Shown here in pieces: positions 1-8,554 of a DNA stretch of 64,000 nucleotides. How positions within the stretch are numbered: the first letter of the stretch is position 1; every line of letters begins with the position of its first letter. The stretch is taken from positions 1 to 64,000 of the forward strand of contig JAGNYO010000003.1 in assembly GCA_017984895.1 (NCBI GenBank), given 5' to 3'. Below the pieces are notes generated by a model. The model saw nothing but the letters and a program-made list of their open reading frames with translations. It searched no databases and was not told the origin of the DNA. Position numbers and translations under genes: made by a program. This stretch comes from Sphingobium sp. (GTDB taxonomy: Bacteria; Pseudomonadota; Alphaproteobacteria; Sphingomonadales; Sphingomonadaceae).

Positions 1-621
1 CGGCAGGCCGCGCGCATAAGCGAGGTCGATAAGGCGCCGCTCCGCCCTACCCTCAACAGCGTCCCTGCGGCGGCACAGTTCGATGTAGAGCCGCTCCGGG
101 AACAAGGCTTCCAAAGCGGTGCAATAATCCGCTGCCGCATCCGGCTGATCCTCGGCATAGAGCCGCGCCAGCGCGCCTTCGGCCCCGGCAGTGAGGCACA
201 GCAGGTCGTCCGTCAGGCCGGCCAGCGCCTCAAAGCTGACATGCGCTTGCTCCTCGATCGGGCGGTCGAGATGCGCCATCGAGACGAGCGCGCACAGATT
301 GTCATAGCCGCGCATGGCCTGCGCATAGAGCGCCAGCCAATCATGCACCGGCGCCGCGCCGGGCGGGCGGCCTGGCCGCGCCACGCACAGCATCGCGCCG
401 ATGATCGGCTGCACCCCGTCGCCCTTGCAGGCGTCCGAAAACGGCATGGCCGCATACAACCCGTTACGATCGGTGAGCGCGGCGGCGGGAAAGCCGAGCT
501 TCCGCGCCTGTTTCGCAATGATCTTTGGCTCGATGGCGCCATCGAGCATCGTATAGCTGGAGAAAATACGCAGCGGAACGAACGGGGCGTAGGCGGAACC
601 GGAGGCAGGCGCGGCGGGCAT
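1..621 (-). CDS. dnaE: DNA polymerase III alpha subunit, N-terminal part (cut by window edge)
   Basis: Replicative polymerase catalytic subunit. Only the first 207 codons are present; the frame stays open to base 1. The translated N-terminus has the family's PHP-domain layout: FVPLRIFSSYTMLDGA at residues 14-29, then LGFPAAALTDRNGLYAAMPF and a VQPIIGAML stretch. The histidines of the usual HLRVHS motif are replaced (P16 and F20), so the PHP metal site looks degenerate at this point. The ATG at 619-621 is the first start before the family homology. The upstream region to 826 is shared with a divergent gene and carries a perfect DnaA-box sequence. The product is identified from family knowledge; the catalytic palm lies outside the window. 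Confidence 0.9.
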   Translation of the reverse strand, partial: MPAAPASGSAYAPFVPLRIFSSYTMLDGAIEPKIIAKQARKLGFPAAALTDRNGLYAAMPFSDACKGDGVQPIIGAMLCVARPGRPPGAAPVHDWLALYAQAMRGYDNLCALVSMAHLDRPIEEQAHVSFEALAGLTDDLLCLTAGAEGALARLYAEDQPDAAADYCTALEALFPERLYIELCRRRDAVEGRAERRLIDLAYARGLP

Positions 622-671
622 GGCGCGGAGCCTAGGGGAGCGAGCGTGGCAGGACAAGACAGACAAAAAAC

Positions 672-680
672 TTATCCACA
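672..680 (+). promoter_or_regulatory. DnaA-box-like nonamer upstream of dnaE
   Basis: The nonamer TTATCCACA, an exact match to the high-affinity DnaA box, lies about 50 bp upstream of the dnaE start in the dnaE/arylsulfotransferase divergent gap. It is single, so an origin is not suggested. It could couple dnaE expression to DnaA, or be a chance match; sequence alone cannot decide. Confidence 0.3.
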
Positions 681-826
681 GAAGATGGTTAGCAGGCTTG
701 CCCTTGCGACAACTGCCCCGTAGAACATCGTCCTATGCGTGGCGAGCGCCCTTTACCCCTGTCGGCGGGGTGGCGGGCGATTTCCACGGATACTTATCAT
801 ATCGGCAGGCGCGAGGGGGCAGCGCA

Positions 827-2137
827 ATGGCAGATGTTTCGCGCATCGCATTCTATACGGGTTCCATTCTCGCTGCGGTGGGGATTGTTTTCGGCGCGGG
901 CCTCTATTCGGGGCTGAGCGGCAATGCACTCGCGCGGGCGGCGTCCGGCGTCTATGACGACACCAGGACGCTCATCACCGAGATACCCAATCTCACGCGC
1001 GAACGCCCGATCCATTTTCTCGCGCCCGCTCATTATCCCGGCAAAGGCGTGACCCTAAACAAGGTCGGCAACAAGGCCGGCGGGGACGACCTGCTGCTGC
1101 TGTCGGGCTTCCTCGGAGACAACCAGAAGGCGCAACTGATGCGGCGCGATGGCTCTGTGCTGGCGCGCTGGGATCTGCTGCCGCTGGCGCAATTGCCCAG
1201 TGCCGGGCAGTGCCGCAACGTGCCGCAGACCGATTGGAACAGCGCCGCGCACAATGTGCTGATCGAGCCGGATGGCTCTGTGCTGTTCAGCTATGAATCC
1301 TGCGGCATGGTCAAGCTGGATCGCTGCGGAAAAAAACTATGGGCAACGCGCGAAATTACGCATCATTCGCCCAACAGGCTGGCGGATGGCCGCATCGTTA
1401 TCGGCGGAAGCGCGTATATCTCCGCCGGGGCGGGTTGGCCGTTCGTCGTTCCCTACTGGGAAGATGTGGTCCGCACCTATGATGCAAAGGGCAAGCAGCT
1501 TTCGGCACACAAGATAACCGATCTGTTCGTGCGCAACGGCCTGCTCTCTCTGCTCACCTCGTCCTCGGAGGACAACCCCAAGGTCAACGGCGAGTTTCAC
1601 CTCAACGAGGTCGAGGAGCTGCCCGCCGCGCTCGCCAGCGCCTTCCCGATGTTTGCGGCGGGCGACCTGCTCCTGTCCATCCGCAATCTCAACATGATAC
1701 TCGTGACCGATGCGAAAATGGAGCGGATCAAGTGGCACCGCGTCGGCCCCTGGATTCGCCAGCATGACCCGGACTGGGGCACGGATGGGCGCATTAGCGT
1801 GTTCGACAACCACCCGGATGGCACCGCAGACGGATCGCGCCATGGCGGCAGCCGGATCATCGCCGTCGACCCCGCAACCGGCGCGACGCAAACCCTCTAT
1901 GGCGGGCGCAAGGATCAGCATTTTTTCAGCAACCAGCGCGGCCTGCACCAGATGCTGGGCGATGGCGCCATGCTGATTACCGAGGCCAATGCCGGCCGGG
2001 CGTTTCAGGTAGACCGAGGCGGCCGCATCGTCTGGGAATATGTGAACCGCTATGACGCCAAGGACGCCGCCTGGCTCAACGGCGTGGAAAGCTACCCGCA
2101 ATCCTATTTCACGGTGAAAGACTGGTCCTGCAAGTGA
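827..2137 (+). CDS. Membrane-anchored arylsulfotransferase-like protein
   Basis: A 436-residue protein resembling the arylsulfotransferase (ASST) beta-propeller family. One N-terminal membrane segment (about residues 7-28) is followed by a periplasmic domain of propeller-like repeats. ITHHSPNRLADG near residue 178, RQHDPDWG with a following DNHPDG, and GLHQMLGDGAMLITEANAGR near the C-terminus are the histidine- and Asp-rich blade signatures I recognise. The reading frame opens further upstream, but the ATG at 827 has a purine-rich ribosome site (AGGGGG) about 9 bases before it and starts directly ahead of the membrane anchor. It stands alone, divergent from dnaE. Sulfotransferase activity is inferred from the family; substrate unknown. 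Confidence 0.7.
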   Translation: MADVSRIAFYTGSILAAVGIVFGAGLYSGLSGNALARAASGVYDDTRTLITEIPNLTRERPIHFLAPAHYPGKGVTLNKVGNKAGGDDLLLLSGFLGDNQKAQLMRRDGSVLARWDLLPLAQLPSAGQCRNVPQTDWNSAAHNVLIEPDGSVLFSYESCGMVKLDRCGKKLWATREITHHSPNRLADGRIVIGGSAYISAGAGWPFVVPYWEDVVRTYDAKGKQLSAHKITDLFVRNGLLSLLTSSSEDNPKVNGEFHLNEVEELPAALASAFPMFAAGDLLLSIRNLNMILVTDAKMERIKWHRVGPWIRQHDPDWGTDGRISVFDNHPDGTADGSRHGGSRIIAVDPATGATQTLYGGRKDQHFFSNQRGLHQMLGDGAMLITEANAGRAFQVDRGGRIVWEYVNRYDAKDAAWLNGVESYPQSYFTVKDWSCK

Positions 2138-2343
2138 AGCCGGGGCGGTAACGGAACGCGAAAAAGCGACGCCGCACTTATCCTGCCAGCACCCGCCAGT
2201 TCTGCACATCCGTGCCGCCATGCGCCGTCCCATAGCAGCACACTATCCGTCCTCAAAATGCGCCAGGCTGCGCATCCGATTCGGGAACTCCTCCCGCGAA
2301 CACGCATTATCGGGACCACAACCCCGTTAACCGAGTGTCCTTC

Positions 2344-2613
2344 ATGCGCCCGTTTATCAATCCCCTCAATTGCAACCGTATCTATCGTTTCGTCACCCCG
2401 TCCCGCTCCGGCAAATGGTATGCCGATCTCGCCGAGGCACAGCGCCATAGCACCCGCATAGGCGCGGGCTTTCTGGACGAAGCGAGCGGGCAGTTTTTCG
2501 CCTATCCCGGCACACGCCTCGAAACCTATGATGTCTATGCGGACAATGACGCGGAGCAGAGGCCCGCCTTTTCGTTCGGGATGGTGCCCGAGGCAGGGTC
2601 GGCCGCCGCTTAA
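2344..2613 (+). CDS. Hypothetical 89-residue protein
   Basis: Small unrecognised ORF between the arylsulfotransferase-like gene and lolD. The protein is soluble, with no signal or membrane segment, has aromatic residues in a [18 protein letters not shown] stretch and a [17 protein letters not shown] stretch, and ends in an Ala-rich tail. An in-frame GTG lies at 2335; the ATG at 2344 is preferred because it starts MRPFINPLN without changing the body. Its stop overlaps the stop of lolD on the other strand by four bases. Coding status is supported by natural-looking composition, not by recognised homology. Confidence 0.5.
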   Translation: MRPFINPLNCNRIYRFVTPSRSGKWYADLAEAQRHSTRIGAGFLDEASGQFFAYPGTRLETYDVYADNDAEQRPAFSFGMVPEAGSAAA

Positions 2614-3290
2614 GCCTGCTCCAGCACCCCGTCATGCAGCCTCACCACGCGGTCCATCCGCGCGGCGAGCCGCTCGTTGTGGGTGGCGACCAAGGCCGAA
2701 CTACCCTCGCCCCGCACAAGACGCAGAAATTCGTCTATCACCACGTCCGCGGTGCGTTCGTCGAGGTTGCCGGTCGGCTCGTCCGCCAGCACCAGCGCAG
2801 GCCGGTTGGCGAGCGCACGGGCCACCGCCACGCGCTGCTGCTCGCCGCCCGAAAGCTGGCTCGGCTTGTGTTCCCGCCGCTGTGCGAGGCCCAGCGCACC
2901 GAGCAGGTCCGCCGCCCGCTGCGCCGCGACCGCATCCGCCACATCGCGCACCAACTGGGGCAGGATCACGTTCTCCGCCGCCGTAAAATCGGGCAGGAGA
3001 TGGTGGAACTGATAGACGAAGCCGAGCGCATCGCGGCGCAGGCGGGTGCGTTCATCGCCCGACAGCTTGGCCGCTTCCTCGCCCAGGATGCGGATCGAGC
3101 CTTCGAACCCGCCCTCCAGCAGCCCGACCGCCTGAAGCAACGTCGATTTGCCGGAACCGGACGGCCCCAGCAGCGCGACGATCTCGCCGCGCGCGACGCT
3201 GAGGTTCACGCCCCTCAGCACCTTGATCGTTACCCCGCCCTGGGTGAAGGCGCGTTTGAGGTCACGGACCATCAGCACCGGCTCATTCAT
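2610..3290 (-). CDS. lolD: Lipoprotein-releasing ABC transporter ATPase LolD
   Basis: ATP-binding subunit (226 aa) of the Lol transporter, which extracts mature lipoproteins from the inner membrane and passes them to the LolA carrier. Walker A GPSGSGKS is at residues 42-49, the Q-loop region reads [14 protein letters not shown] near 91-103 (a LolD hallmark), the ABC signature LSGGE is at 146-150 and Walker B LVLADEP at 166-172. Length is typical. It follows the permease gene with its start inside the end of lolC (8-base overlap), so the two are translationally coupled. Confidence 0.95.
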   Translation of the reverse strand: MNEPVLMVRDLKRAFTQGGVTIKVLRGVNLSVARGEIVALLGPSGSGKSTLLQAVGLLEGGFEGSIRILGEEAAKLSGDERTRLRRDALGFVYQFHHLLPDFTAAENVILPQLVRDVADAVAAQRAADLLGALGLAQRREHKPSQLSGGEQQRVAVARALANRPALVLADEPTGNLDERTADVVIDEFLRLVRGEGSSALVATHNERLAARMDRVVRLHDGVLEQA

Positions 3291-4533
3291 AGCGCAGCAC
3301 CTGCACCGGGTCCGTATTCGCGGCCTTGAACGCGGGATAGAGCGTCGCGAGAAAGCTGAACCCCACCGCCATCAGGCAGATCGCGGTAATTTCCACCGGG
3401 TCTGGCTTGGAGGGCAGTTCGGCCAGAAAGCGCACCGAAGGGTCCCAGATATTCTGCCCCGTGACGAGCTGGATAAAGCCCACCACCTGTTCCCGGAAGA
3501 ACAGGAACACGAAGCCCAGCACCACCCCCGCCGCCATGCCGAGCGAACCGACCGTGACCCCCACGGTCACGAAAATCTTGAGCAGGCTGGAGCGCCGCGC
3601 CCCCATCGTGCGCATGATCGCGATGTCGCGGGTTTTCGCCCGCACCAGCATGATCAGCGAGGAGAGGATGTTGAACACCGCAACGAGGATGATCAGCGAG
3701 AGCACCACGAAGCTGACGATCCGGTCCACCTGCAAGGCCTCGAACAAGCTGGAATTCATCTGCCGCCAGTCGGTGATAACCGCGCGGCCCTCCACCTTGT
3801 CGGCCAGCGGGGCAAGGATGGTTGCTACATTATCGGGATCGGTCGTCGTCACCTCGATCATGCCGACGCTGTCGCCCAGCAGCAGCAGTTGCTGCGCATT
3901 GTCCATCGGCATGATGACGAACGCCTTGTCATAATCATAGACGCCGACCTCGAACACCGCGCCGACCTCATAGCCGATCTCACGCGGGACAGTGCCGAAC
4001 GGAGTCGTGCGGCCGGCCGGGTTGATGATCGAGACGGTATTGCCCACCGTGACACCGAGATTATTCGCCAGGCCGGAGCCGATGGCGATGACATTACGCC
4101 CCGGCGCAAGGTTGGAGAGGCTGCCGATCTTGATCTTGCCCTTCAAGGTGGCGTTGCCGCCAATATCCGCCATAGTCATGCCGCGCACCAGCACCGCCTC
4201 GACCCGGCCATTGAAATTTGCCAGCAGGGGCTGCTCGATCAACGGCGTGGCGCTGATAACGCCAGGCGTCGCCTTGGCCTGCGCCATCACTGCCCGCCAA
4301 TCGGCCAAGCGCCCGCCATAGCCCTGCACCACCGCATGGCCGTTTAGCCCGACGATCTTCTCGAACAGCTCCGCGCGAAAGCCGTTCATCACGCTCATGA
4401 CGATAATCAGCGCCGCCACGCCCAGCATCACTGCCGTCAGGCTGATTCCCGCCACCAGAAATATGAACCCCTCCCCTTTGCCGGGCAGGAGATAGCGGCG
4501 CGCGATCATCCGTTCGAAACGGCTCAGAATCAT
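3283..4533 (-). CDS. lolC: Lipoprotein-releasing ABC transporter permease LolC/LolE
   Basis: Membrane subunit (416 aa) of the Lol lipoprotein release complex. One membrane helix near residues 20-50 ([20 protein letters not shown]), a large periplasmic domain, then three C-terminal helices typical of FtsX/MacB-type permeases. The first recognisable motif is the family start [13 protein letters not shown]. The frame opens at 4560, but the ATG at 4533 is preferred because GGAGG stands 9 bases ahead of it. A single lolC-type permease paired with lolD is common in alphaproteobacteria, where one LolF-like permease can do the work of LolC plus LolE; which applies here cannot be told from this window. 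Confidence 0.92.
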   Translation of the reverse strand: MILSRFERMIARRYLLPGKGEGFIFLVAGISLTAVMLGVAALIIVMSVMNGFRAELFEKIVGLNGHAVVQGYGGRLADWRAVMAQAKATPGVISATPLIEQPLLANFNGRVEAVLVRGMTMADIGGNATLKGKIKIGSLSNLAPGRNVIAIGSGLANNLGVTVGNTVSIINPAGRTTPFGTVPREIGYEVGAVFEVGVYDYDKAFVIMPMDNAQQLLLLGDSVGMIEVTTTDPDNVATILAPLADKVEGRAVITDWRQMNSSLFEALQVDRIVSFVVLSLIILVAVFNILSSLIMLVRAKTRDIAIMRTMGARRSSLLKIFVTVGVTVGSLGMAAGVVLGFVFLFFREQVVGFIQLVTGQNIWDPSVRFLAELPSKPDPVEITAICLMAVGFSFLATLYPAFKAANTDPVQVLRYE

Positions 4534-4654
4534 GGGGTATCGCCTCCGGACATCGCGCAAGAAGCTCTAGGGATACCGATAGGCGCTGGCAAGCCGCTTG
4601 GCCAGCCCAGGCCTGTGACGAAATTGACACAGCACCGCGGCAAAAATGATTCTT

Positions 4655-4860
4655 ACCCCCATTTCAAGGATGACAGCGGCGCGTTCTCGCCATAGCTATG
4701 GCCCTCGAACATAGGACATAAAAATGGCCATGGTTCAGGGATACCGCGCCCCCCACCGCGACTCAAGGGGCGCGATGGGGAGGATGAAAAAAATAAAGGG
4801 AACAGGCGCTTAAGCGCTGCAAGCCCGGATCGCTCAAGGGGGGCGGTCCGGGTTTTTGTT
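4655..4860 (+). ncRNA. Candidate small RNA or attenuator leader upstream of sucC
   Basis: Proposed from structure only. A plausible -35 (TTGACA, 4624-4629) with a weak -10 about 17-18 bases on would start a transcript near 4655. That transcript would fold a CGCGCCCC/GGGGCGCG stem (4745-4774), then GCGCTTAAGCGC, then a terminator-like hairpin with a U-run ending near 4857-4860. No plus-strand gene lies between this terminator and the small gene ending at 2613. The RNA is therefore either an independent small RNA or the attenuated 5' leader of sucC. A 12-codon ORF (MGRMKKIKGTGA, from 4775) ends inside the palindrome and could be a leader peptide. The ends are approximate. Confidence 0.3.
4824..4857 (+). 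terminator. Rho-independent terminator-like hairpin upstream of sucC
   Basis: CCCGGATCG (4824-4832) pairs with CGGTCCGGG (4844-4852) as a 9-bp stem with one G-U pair and an 11-base loop, followed at once by five Ts. It is oriented on the plus strand only and lies 140 bases before the sucC start. Confidence 0.6.
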
Positions 4861-4880
4861 TGCCCGGTTTTTGTTTGCCC
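4851..4880. repeat. Tandem 15-bp direct repeat next to the sucC leader terminator
   Basis: GGTTTTTGTTTGCCC occurs twice in direct succession (4851-4865 and 4866-4880). The first copy supplies the T-run of the terminator hairpin. The second copy duplicates the T-run without a stem. It probably arose by slippage; a regulatory role is not shown. Confidence 0.8.
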
Positions 4881-4997
4881 ATCCCGGCTTCGATTTTGCA
4901 ACTTTGCAAAGTTTGTTTGCGAAATCTCCCTATGCGCGCGTGCTACACTGTGCTTTGAAGCGCCATCCCATTTTCCGCACCACGCGAGGAGCACGCA

Positions 4998-6197
4998 ATG
5001 AACATTCATGAATATCAGGCCAAGGAACTGCTGGCCAAGTTTGGCGCGCCGATCGCCGCTGGCCATGCCGCGTTCACCGTTGAGGAAGCGGTTGCCGCCG
5101 CGGGCAAGCTGCCGGGGCCGCTCTATGTTGTGAAGGCGCAGATCCACGCCGGCGGGCGCGGCAAGGGCAAGTTCAAGGAGCTGGGGCCGGATGCCAAGGG
5201 CGGTGTGCGCCTCGCCAGAAGCGCCGACGAAGTGCGCGCTGCGGCGGCCGACATGCTCGGCAACACGCTGGTAACGATCCAGACCGGCCCGGCGGGCAAG
5301 CAGGTCAACCGCCTCTATGTGACGGACGGCGCGGACATCGCCAAGGAATTCTACCTCGCGCTGCTGGTCGATCGCGCATCGGGCCGTGTCGCGATGGTCG
5401 TCTCGACCGAGGGCGGCATGGACATCGAGGAGGTGGCGCACAGCACGCCCGAGAAGATCCACACCATCGCGATCGATCCCGCGACCGGCTTCATGCCGCA
5501 TCATGGCCGCCGCATCGGCGCCGCGCTGGAGCTGACCGGCGATCTCGCCAAGCAGGCGACCAAGGTTGCGCAATCGCTCTATGATGCGTTCATCGGCACC
5601 GACGCCAGCCAGATCGAGATCAACCCGCTCGCCGTGACCGAGCAGGGCCAGCTGCTGGTGCTCGATGCCAAGGTCGGCTTCGATGGCAACGCCCTGTTCC
5701 GCCACCCGGACCTGATGGCGCTGCGCGACGAAACCGAGGAGGACCCGGCGGAACTGGAAGCGAGCAAATACGACCTCGCCTACATCAAGCTCGATGGCGA
5801 CATCGGCTGCATGGTCAACGGCGCAGGGCTGGCGATGGCGACGATGGACATCATCAAATTGAACGGCATGTTCCCGGCCAATTTCCTCGATGTCGGCGGC
5901 GGCGCCAGCAAGGAGAAGGTGACGGCGGCGTTCAAGATCATCCTCGCCGATCCCGCAGTGAAGGGCATCCTCGTCAACATCTTCGGCGGTATCATGAAAT
6001 GCGACATCATCGCCGAGGGCATCGTCGCGGCCGCGAAGGAAGTGAACCTGTCGGTGCCGCTGGTCGTGCGGCTTGAGGGCACCAATGTGCAGCAGGGCAA
6101 GGATATCCTCGCCAACTCCGGCCTGCCGATCGTCTCCGCCGACGATCTGGGCGACGCCGCGAAGAAAATCGTGGCGCAGGTCAAGGCGGTCAGCTGA
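4998..6197 (+). CDS. sucC: Succinyl-CoA synthetase beta subunit
   Basis: ADP/GDP-forming succinyl-CoA ligase beta chain (399 aa), the substrate-level phosphorylation step of the TCA cycle. The N-terminal ATP-grasp domain begins [16 protein letters not shown] and contains the [15 protein letters not shown] loop near residues 41-58. The C-terminal ligase domain has the conserved [11 protein letters not shown] and LDVGGGA segments and the [10 protein letters not shown] motif near residue 330. GAGG lies 8 bases before the ATG. The usual partner sucD is not adjacent; etfB and etfA follow instead, so the alpha subunit must lie elsewhere. Confidence 0.97.
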   Translation: MNIHEYQAKELLAKFGAPIAAGHAAFTVEEAVAAAGKLPGPLYVVKAQIHAGGRGKGKFKELGPDAKGGVRLARSADEVRAAAADMLGNTLVTIQTGPAGKQVNRLYVTDGADIAKEFYLALLVDRASGRVAMVVSTEGGMDIEEVAHSTPEKIHTIAIDPATGFMPHHGRRIGAALELTGDLAKQATKVAQSLYDAFIGTDASQIEINPLAVTEQGQLLVLDAKVGFDGNALFRHPDLMALRDETEEDPAELEASKYDLAYIKLDGDIGCMVNGAGLAMATMDIIKLNGMFPANFLDVGGGASKEKVTAAFKIILADPAVKGILVNIFGGIMKCDIIAEGIVAAAKEVNLSVPLVVRLEGTNVQQGKDILANSGLPIVSADDLGDAAKKIVAQVKAVS

Positions 6198-6328
6198 TTC
6201 GCACACTTGCCCCACAATGACGCTACGGATTGCAGGGGTAGCCAGCACACTCTTGCGATCTACGGCCAGAACGCGCATGTAACGCGCCGACTCCCCAGAA
6301 TGGTGCAGAAAACTGGAGGTAAGGACCT

Positions 6329-7075
6329 ATGAAACTGTTGGTGCCCGTGAAGCGGGTGATAGATTATAATGTGAAGCCGCGGGTGAAGGCGGATGGCACA
6401 GGCGTTGACCTGGCCAACGTCAAGATGAGCATGAACCCGTTTGACGAGATCGCAGTGGAAGAAGCCCTGCGGTTGCGCGAGAAGGGTGTCGCGACTGAGG
6501 TTATCGTCATATCCGTCGGCCCGGCCAAGGCGCAGGAGACGCTGCGCACCGCGCTCGCCATGGGCGCGGACCGCGCGATCCTGATCGAGGCCGAGGAGGT
6601 CGAGCCGCTGGCCGTGGCCAAGCTGCTCGCGAAAGTCGCGGCCGAGGAAGCGCCGGGCATGGTTATTCTGGGCAAGCAGGCGATCGACGATGACAGCAAC
6701 CAGACCGGCCAGATGCTGGCGGCGCTGTTGGGCTGGGGTCAGGGCACGTTCGCGTCCAAGGTCGAGGTATCGGGCGATAGCGTTGCGGTAACGCGCGAGG
6801 TCGATGGCGGGCTGGAGACGGTGAGTTTGAAGCTCCCCGCGATCGTCACCACCGATCTGCGCTTGAACGAGCCGCGCTATGCGAGCCTGCCCAACATCAT
6901 GAAGGCTAAGTCGAAGCCGCTCGCCCAGAAAACGCCTGCCGACTATGGCGTCGACACCACCCCCCGCCTCACGACACTCAAGGTCGTCGAGCCGCCCAAG
7001 CGGCAGGCGGGCATCAAGGTCGCCGATGTCGATGAACTGGTCGCCAAGCTGAAAGCGATGGGAGTAGCGGCTTGA
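6329..7075 (+). CDS. etfB: Electron transfer flavoprotein beta subunit
   Basis: Beta chain (248 aa) of the soluble FAD/AMP flavoprotein that collects electrons from acyl-CoA dehydrogenases and other dehydrogenases and delivers them to ETF-ubiquinone oxidoreductase. It begins [20 protein letters not shown] and contains the family segments [15 protein letters not shown] (about residues 36-50) and [16 protein letters not shown] (AMP-binding region, near 115-130), plus the recognition-loop-like [24 protein letters not shown]-type site 11 bases before the ATG. Followed by etfA after a 95-bp gap that holds a palindromic repeat. Confidence 0.97.
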   Translation: MKLLVPVKRVIDYNVKPRVKADGTGVDLANVKMSMNPFDEIAVEEALRLREKGVATEVIVISVGPAKAQETLRTALAMGADRAILIEAEEVEPLAVAKLLAKVAAEEAPGMVILGKQAIDDDSNQTGQMLAALLGWGQGTFASKVEVSGDSVAVTREVDGGLETVSLKLPAIVTTDLRLNEPRYASLPNIMKAKSKPLAQKTPADYGVDTTPRLTTLKVVEPPKRQAGIKVADVDELVAKLKAMGVAA

Positions 7076-7081
7076 TTTGAT

Positions 7082-7153
7082 GGCCGCACCGGCCCCCCCA
7101 ACCTCCCCTCAATACCCTGTCGGGTGGTTGGGAGGGGGAGCGGGCCGGCACCG
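7082..7153. repeat. Dispersed palindromic repeat between etfB and etfA
   Basis: An imperfect inverted repeat: GGCCGCACCGGCCC at the left (from 7082) and GGGTGGTTGGGAG...AGCGGGCCGGCACCG at the right (7122-7153). Both ends closely match the inner palindrome of the miniature element at 57396-57539, so it is a dispersed family present at least twice in this window. It sits inside the etfBA transcription unit and would form a hairpin in the mRNA. Confidence 0.7.
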
Positions 7154-7170
7154 AATAAAGGAACAGAGAT

Positions 7171-8100
7171 ATGAAAACGCTCGTCTGGGTCGAACATGAC
7201 AATGCGTCGGTAAAAGACGCTACGCTCGCCGCCGTTACCGCCGCTTCCAAGCTGGGTGAAGTGCATCTGCTGGTCGCCGGATCGGGCTGTGCCGCTGTCG
7301 CCGATGCCGCTGCGCAGATTGCCGGGGTGGGCAAGGTCCATCTCGCCGATAACGCCGCTTATGCCAATGCGCTGGCCGAAAACGTCGCGCCCTTGATCGT
7401 GGATCTGATGGGCCATCACGACGCGTTCGTCGCACCCGCGACCAGCAACGGCAAGAACATCGCCCCGCGCGTCGCCGCGCTGCTCGATGTGATGCAGCTT
7501 TCGGATATCCTTTCGGTCGAGAGCGCCGACACCTTCACCCGCCCGACCTATGCGGGCAACGCGATCGCGACCGTGCAGAGCAAGGATGCCAAGCTCGTCA
7601 TCACCGTGCGCGGCACCGCGTTCGAGAAGGCGGCGACCAGTGGCGGATCGGGCGCTGTCGAGGCCGTATCCGGCGCGGGCGATGCGGGCATCTCCAGCTT
7701 CGTCGGCGCGGAGATCGCCAAGCTGGAGCGGCCAGAACTGACCGCGGCCAAGATCATCGTTTCGGGCGGGCGGGCATTGAAGGATGCCGAGACGTTCGAG
7801 GCCACCATCTTCCCGCTGGCAGACAAGCTGGGCGCAGCCGTCGGCGCATCGCGCGCCGCGGTCGATGCGGGCTATGTCCCCAACGACTATCAGGTCGGCC
7901 AGACCGGCAAGATCGTCGCGCCTGAGGTGTATGTCGCGGTTGGCATATCGGGCGCGATCCAGCATCTCGCCGGCATGAAGGACAGCAAGACCATCATCGC
8001 CATCAACAAGGACGAGGACGCGCCGATCTTTCAGGTCGCGGACATCGGCCTGGTCGGTGATCTGTTCAAGATCGTGCCGGAGCTGATCGAAAAACTGTAG
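7171..8100 (+). CDS. etfA: Electron transfer flavoprotein alpha subunit
   Basis: FAD-binding alpha chain (309 aa), partner of EtfB. The N-terminal domain begins [19 protein letters not shown]. The C-terminal FAD domain carries the diagnostic [11 protein letters not shown] (about residues 192-202), the [22 protein letters not shown] stretch, [19 protein letters not shown] and [20 protein letters not shown]. Length is standard. Transcribed with etfB; a strong terminator stands about 120 bases downstream of the stop. Confidence 0.97.
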   Translation: MKTLVWVEHDNASVKDATLAAVTAASKLGEVHLLVAGSGCAAVADAAAQIAGVGKVHLADNAAYANALAENVAPLIVDLMGHHDAFVAPATSNGKNIAPRVAALLDVMQLSDILSVESADTFTRPTYAGNAIATVQSKDAKLVITVRGTAFEKAATSGGSGAVEAVSGAGDAGISSFVGAEIAKLERPELTAAKIIVSGGRALKDAETFEATIFPLADKLGAAVGASRAAVDAGYVPNDYQVGQTGKIVAPEVYVAVGISGAIQHLAGMKDSKTIIAINKDEDAPIFQVADIGLVGDLFKIVPELIEKL

Positions 8101-8221
8101 AGTGTGATGCGAAAAAGGGAGAACCGGCTTTTCGCGACAGACCGCACGATACCAAAGATTTTTGGAGCCTGATGTGATTTAACCAAATCTCATCAGTCTC
8201 CAGGCCGCGCACCAGCAACGC

Positions 8222-8253
8222 AAAAGCCCCGGCCTCAACCGCCGGGGCTTTTT
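8222..8253 (+). terminator. Rho-independent terminator downstream of etfA
   Basis: A perfect 12-bp stem, AAAAGCCCCGGC (8222-8233) with GCCGGGGCTTTT (8241-8252), loop CTCAACC, followed by T. The A-run before and T-run after the GC core make it potentially bidirectional, but the only adjacent gene running into it is etfA. Confidence 0.9.
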
Positions 8254-8323
8254 GTTGTTCTTCAAGATGATATTCGCGGTTAACGGGTTTGGCGGATAGC
8301 AGCACCGCCGCTATTTTAACGAA

Positions 8324-8554
8324 ATGTTAACCAGGATTCGCCGCCTCTTCACGATCAAGACCAAGTTCGAGGCGTTCGCCGTGATCTATGCACTGGCGCT
8401 GGGCGCGGCGGACCGGGGTATGCTCTATATGGCGCACTATCCGGGACTGGGCGGCAAGCTGCTGTTCCTGGCCTGCTGCGCGGCGGTGATGATGGGCGGC
8501 GGCAAGATCATCGACGCGATCGATATGCGCGCCGAGCTGGGCTATTCCGACTGA
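8324..8554 (+). CDS. Small membrane protein of unknown function
   Basis: A 76-residue protein with two predicted membrane segments (about residues 16-36 and 45-61, the latter LLFLACCAAVMMGGGKI) and a charged N-terminus MLTRIRRLFTIKTKFE. No family recognised. It is the only gene between the etfA terminator and the convergent mobA, whose 3' end it overlaps by 13 bases. The start ATG is preceded by AT-rich sequence with no clear ribosome site. Confidence 0.6.
   Translation: MLTRIRRLFTIKTKFEAFAVIYALALGAADRGMLYMAHYPGLGGKLLFLACCAAVMMGGGKIIDAIDMRAELGYSD

Larger units (their letters stand above)
4534..4997. other. 464-bp intergenic region between lolC and sucC
   Basis: No protein gene is supported. 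It must contain the lolC promoter on the minus strand and sucC expression signals on the plus strand. On the plus strand it holds a TTGACA hexamer at 4624-4629, a perfect 8-bp inverted repeat at 4745-4752/4767-4774, the palindrome GCGCTTAAGCGC at 4806-4817, a terminator-like hairpin at 4824-4857 and a tandem 15-bp direct repeat at 4851-4865 and 4866-4880. The long minus-strand frame crossing the region is judged an artefact of high GC. Confidence 0.6.

Noticed and set aside
622..826. A replication origin next to dnaE
   Set aside because: Only one DnaA box is present, with no AT-rich unwinding region or box cluster.
4653..6278. A 541-codon open frame on the minus strand
   Set aside because: Antisense to the whole of sucC; shadow frame produced by high GC and biased third positions.
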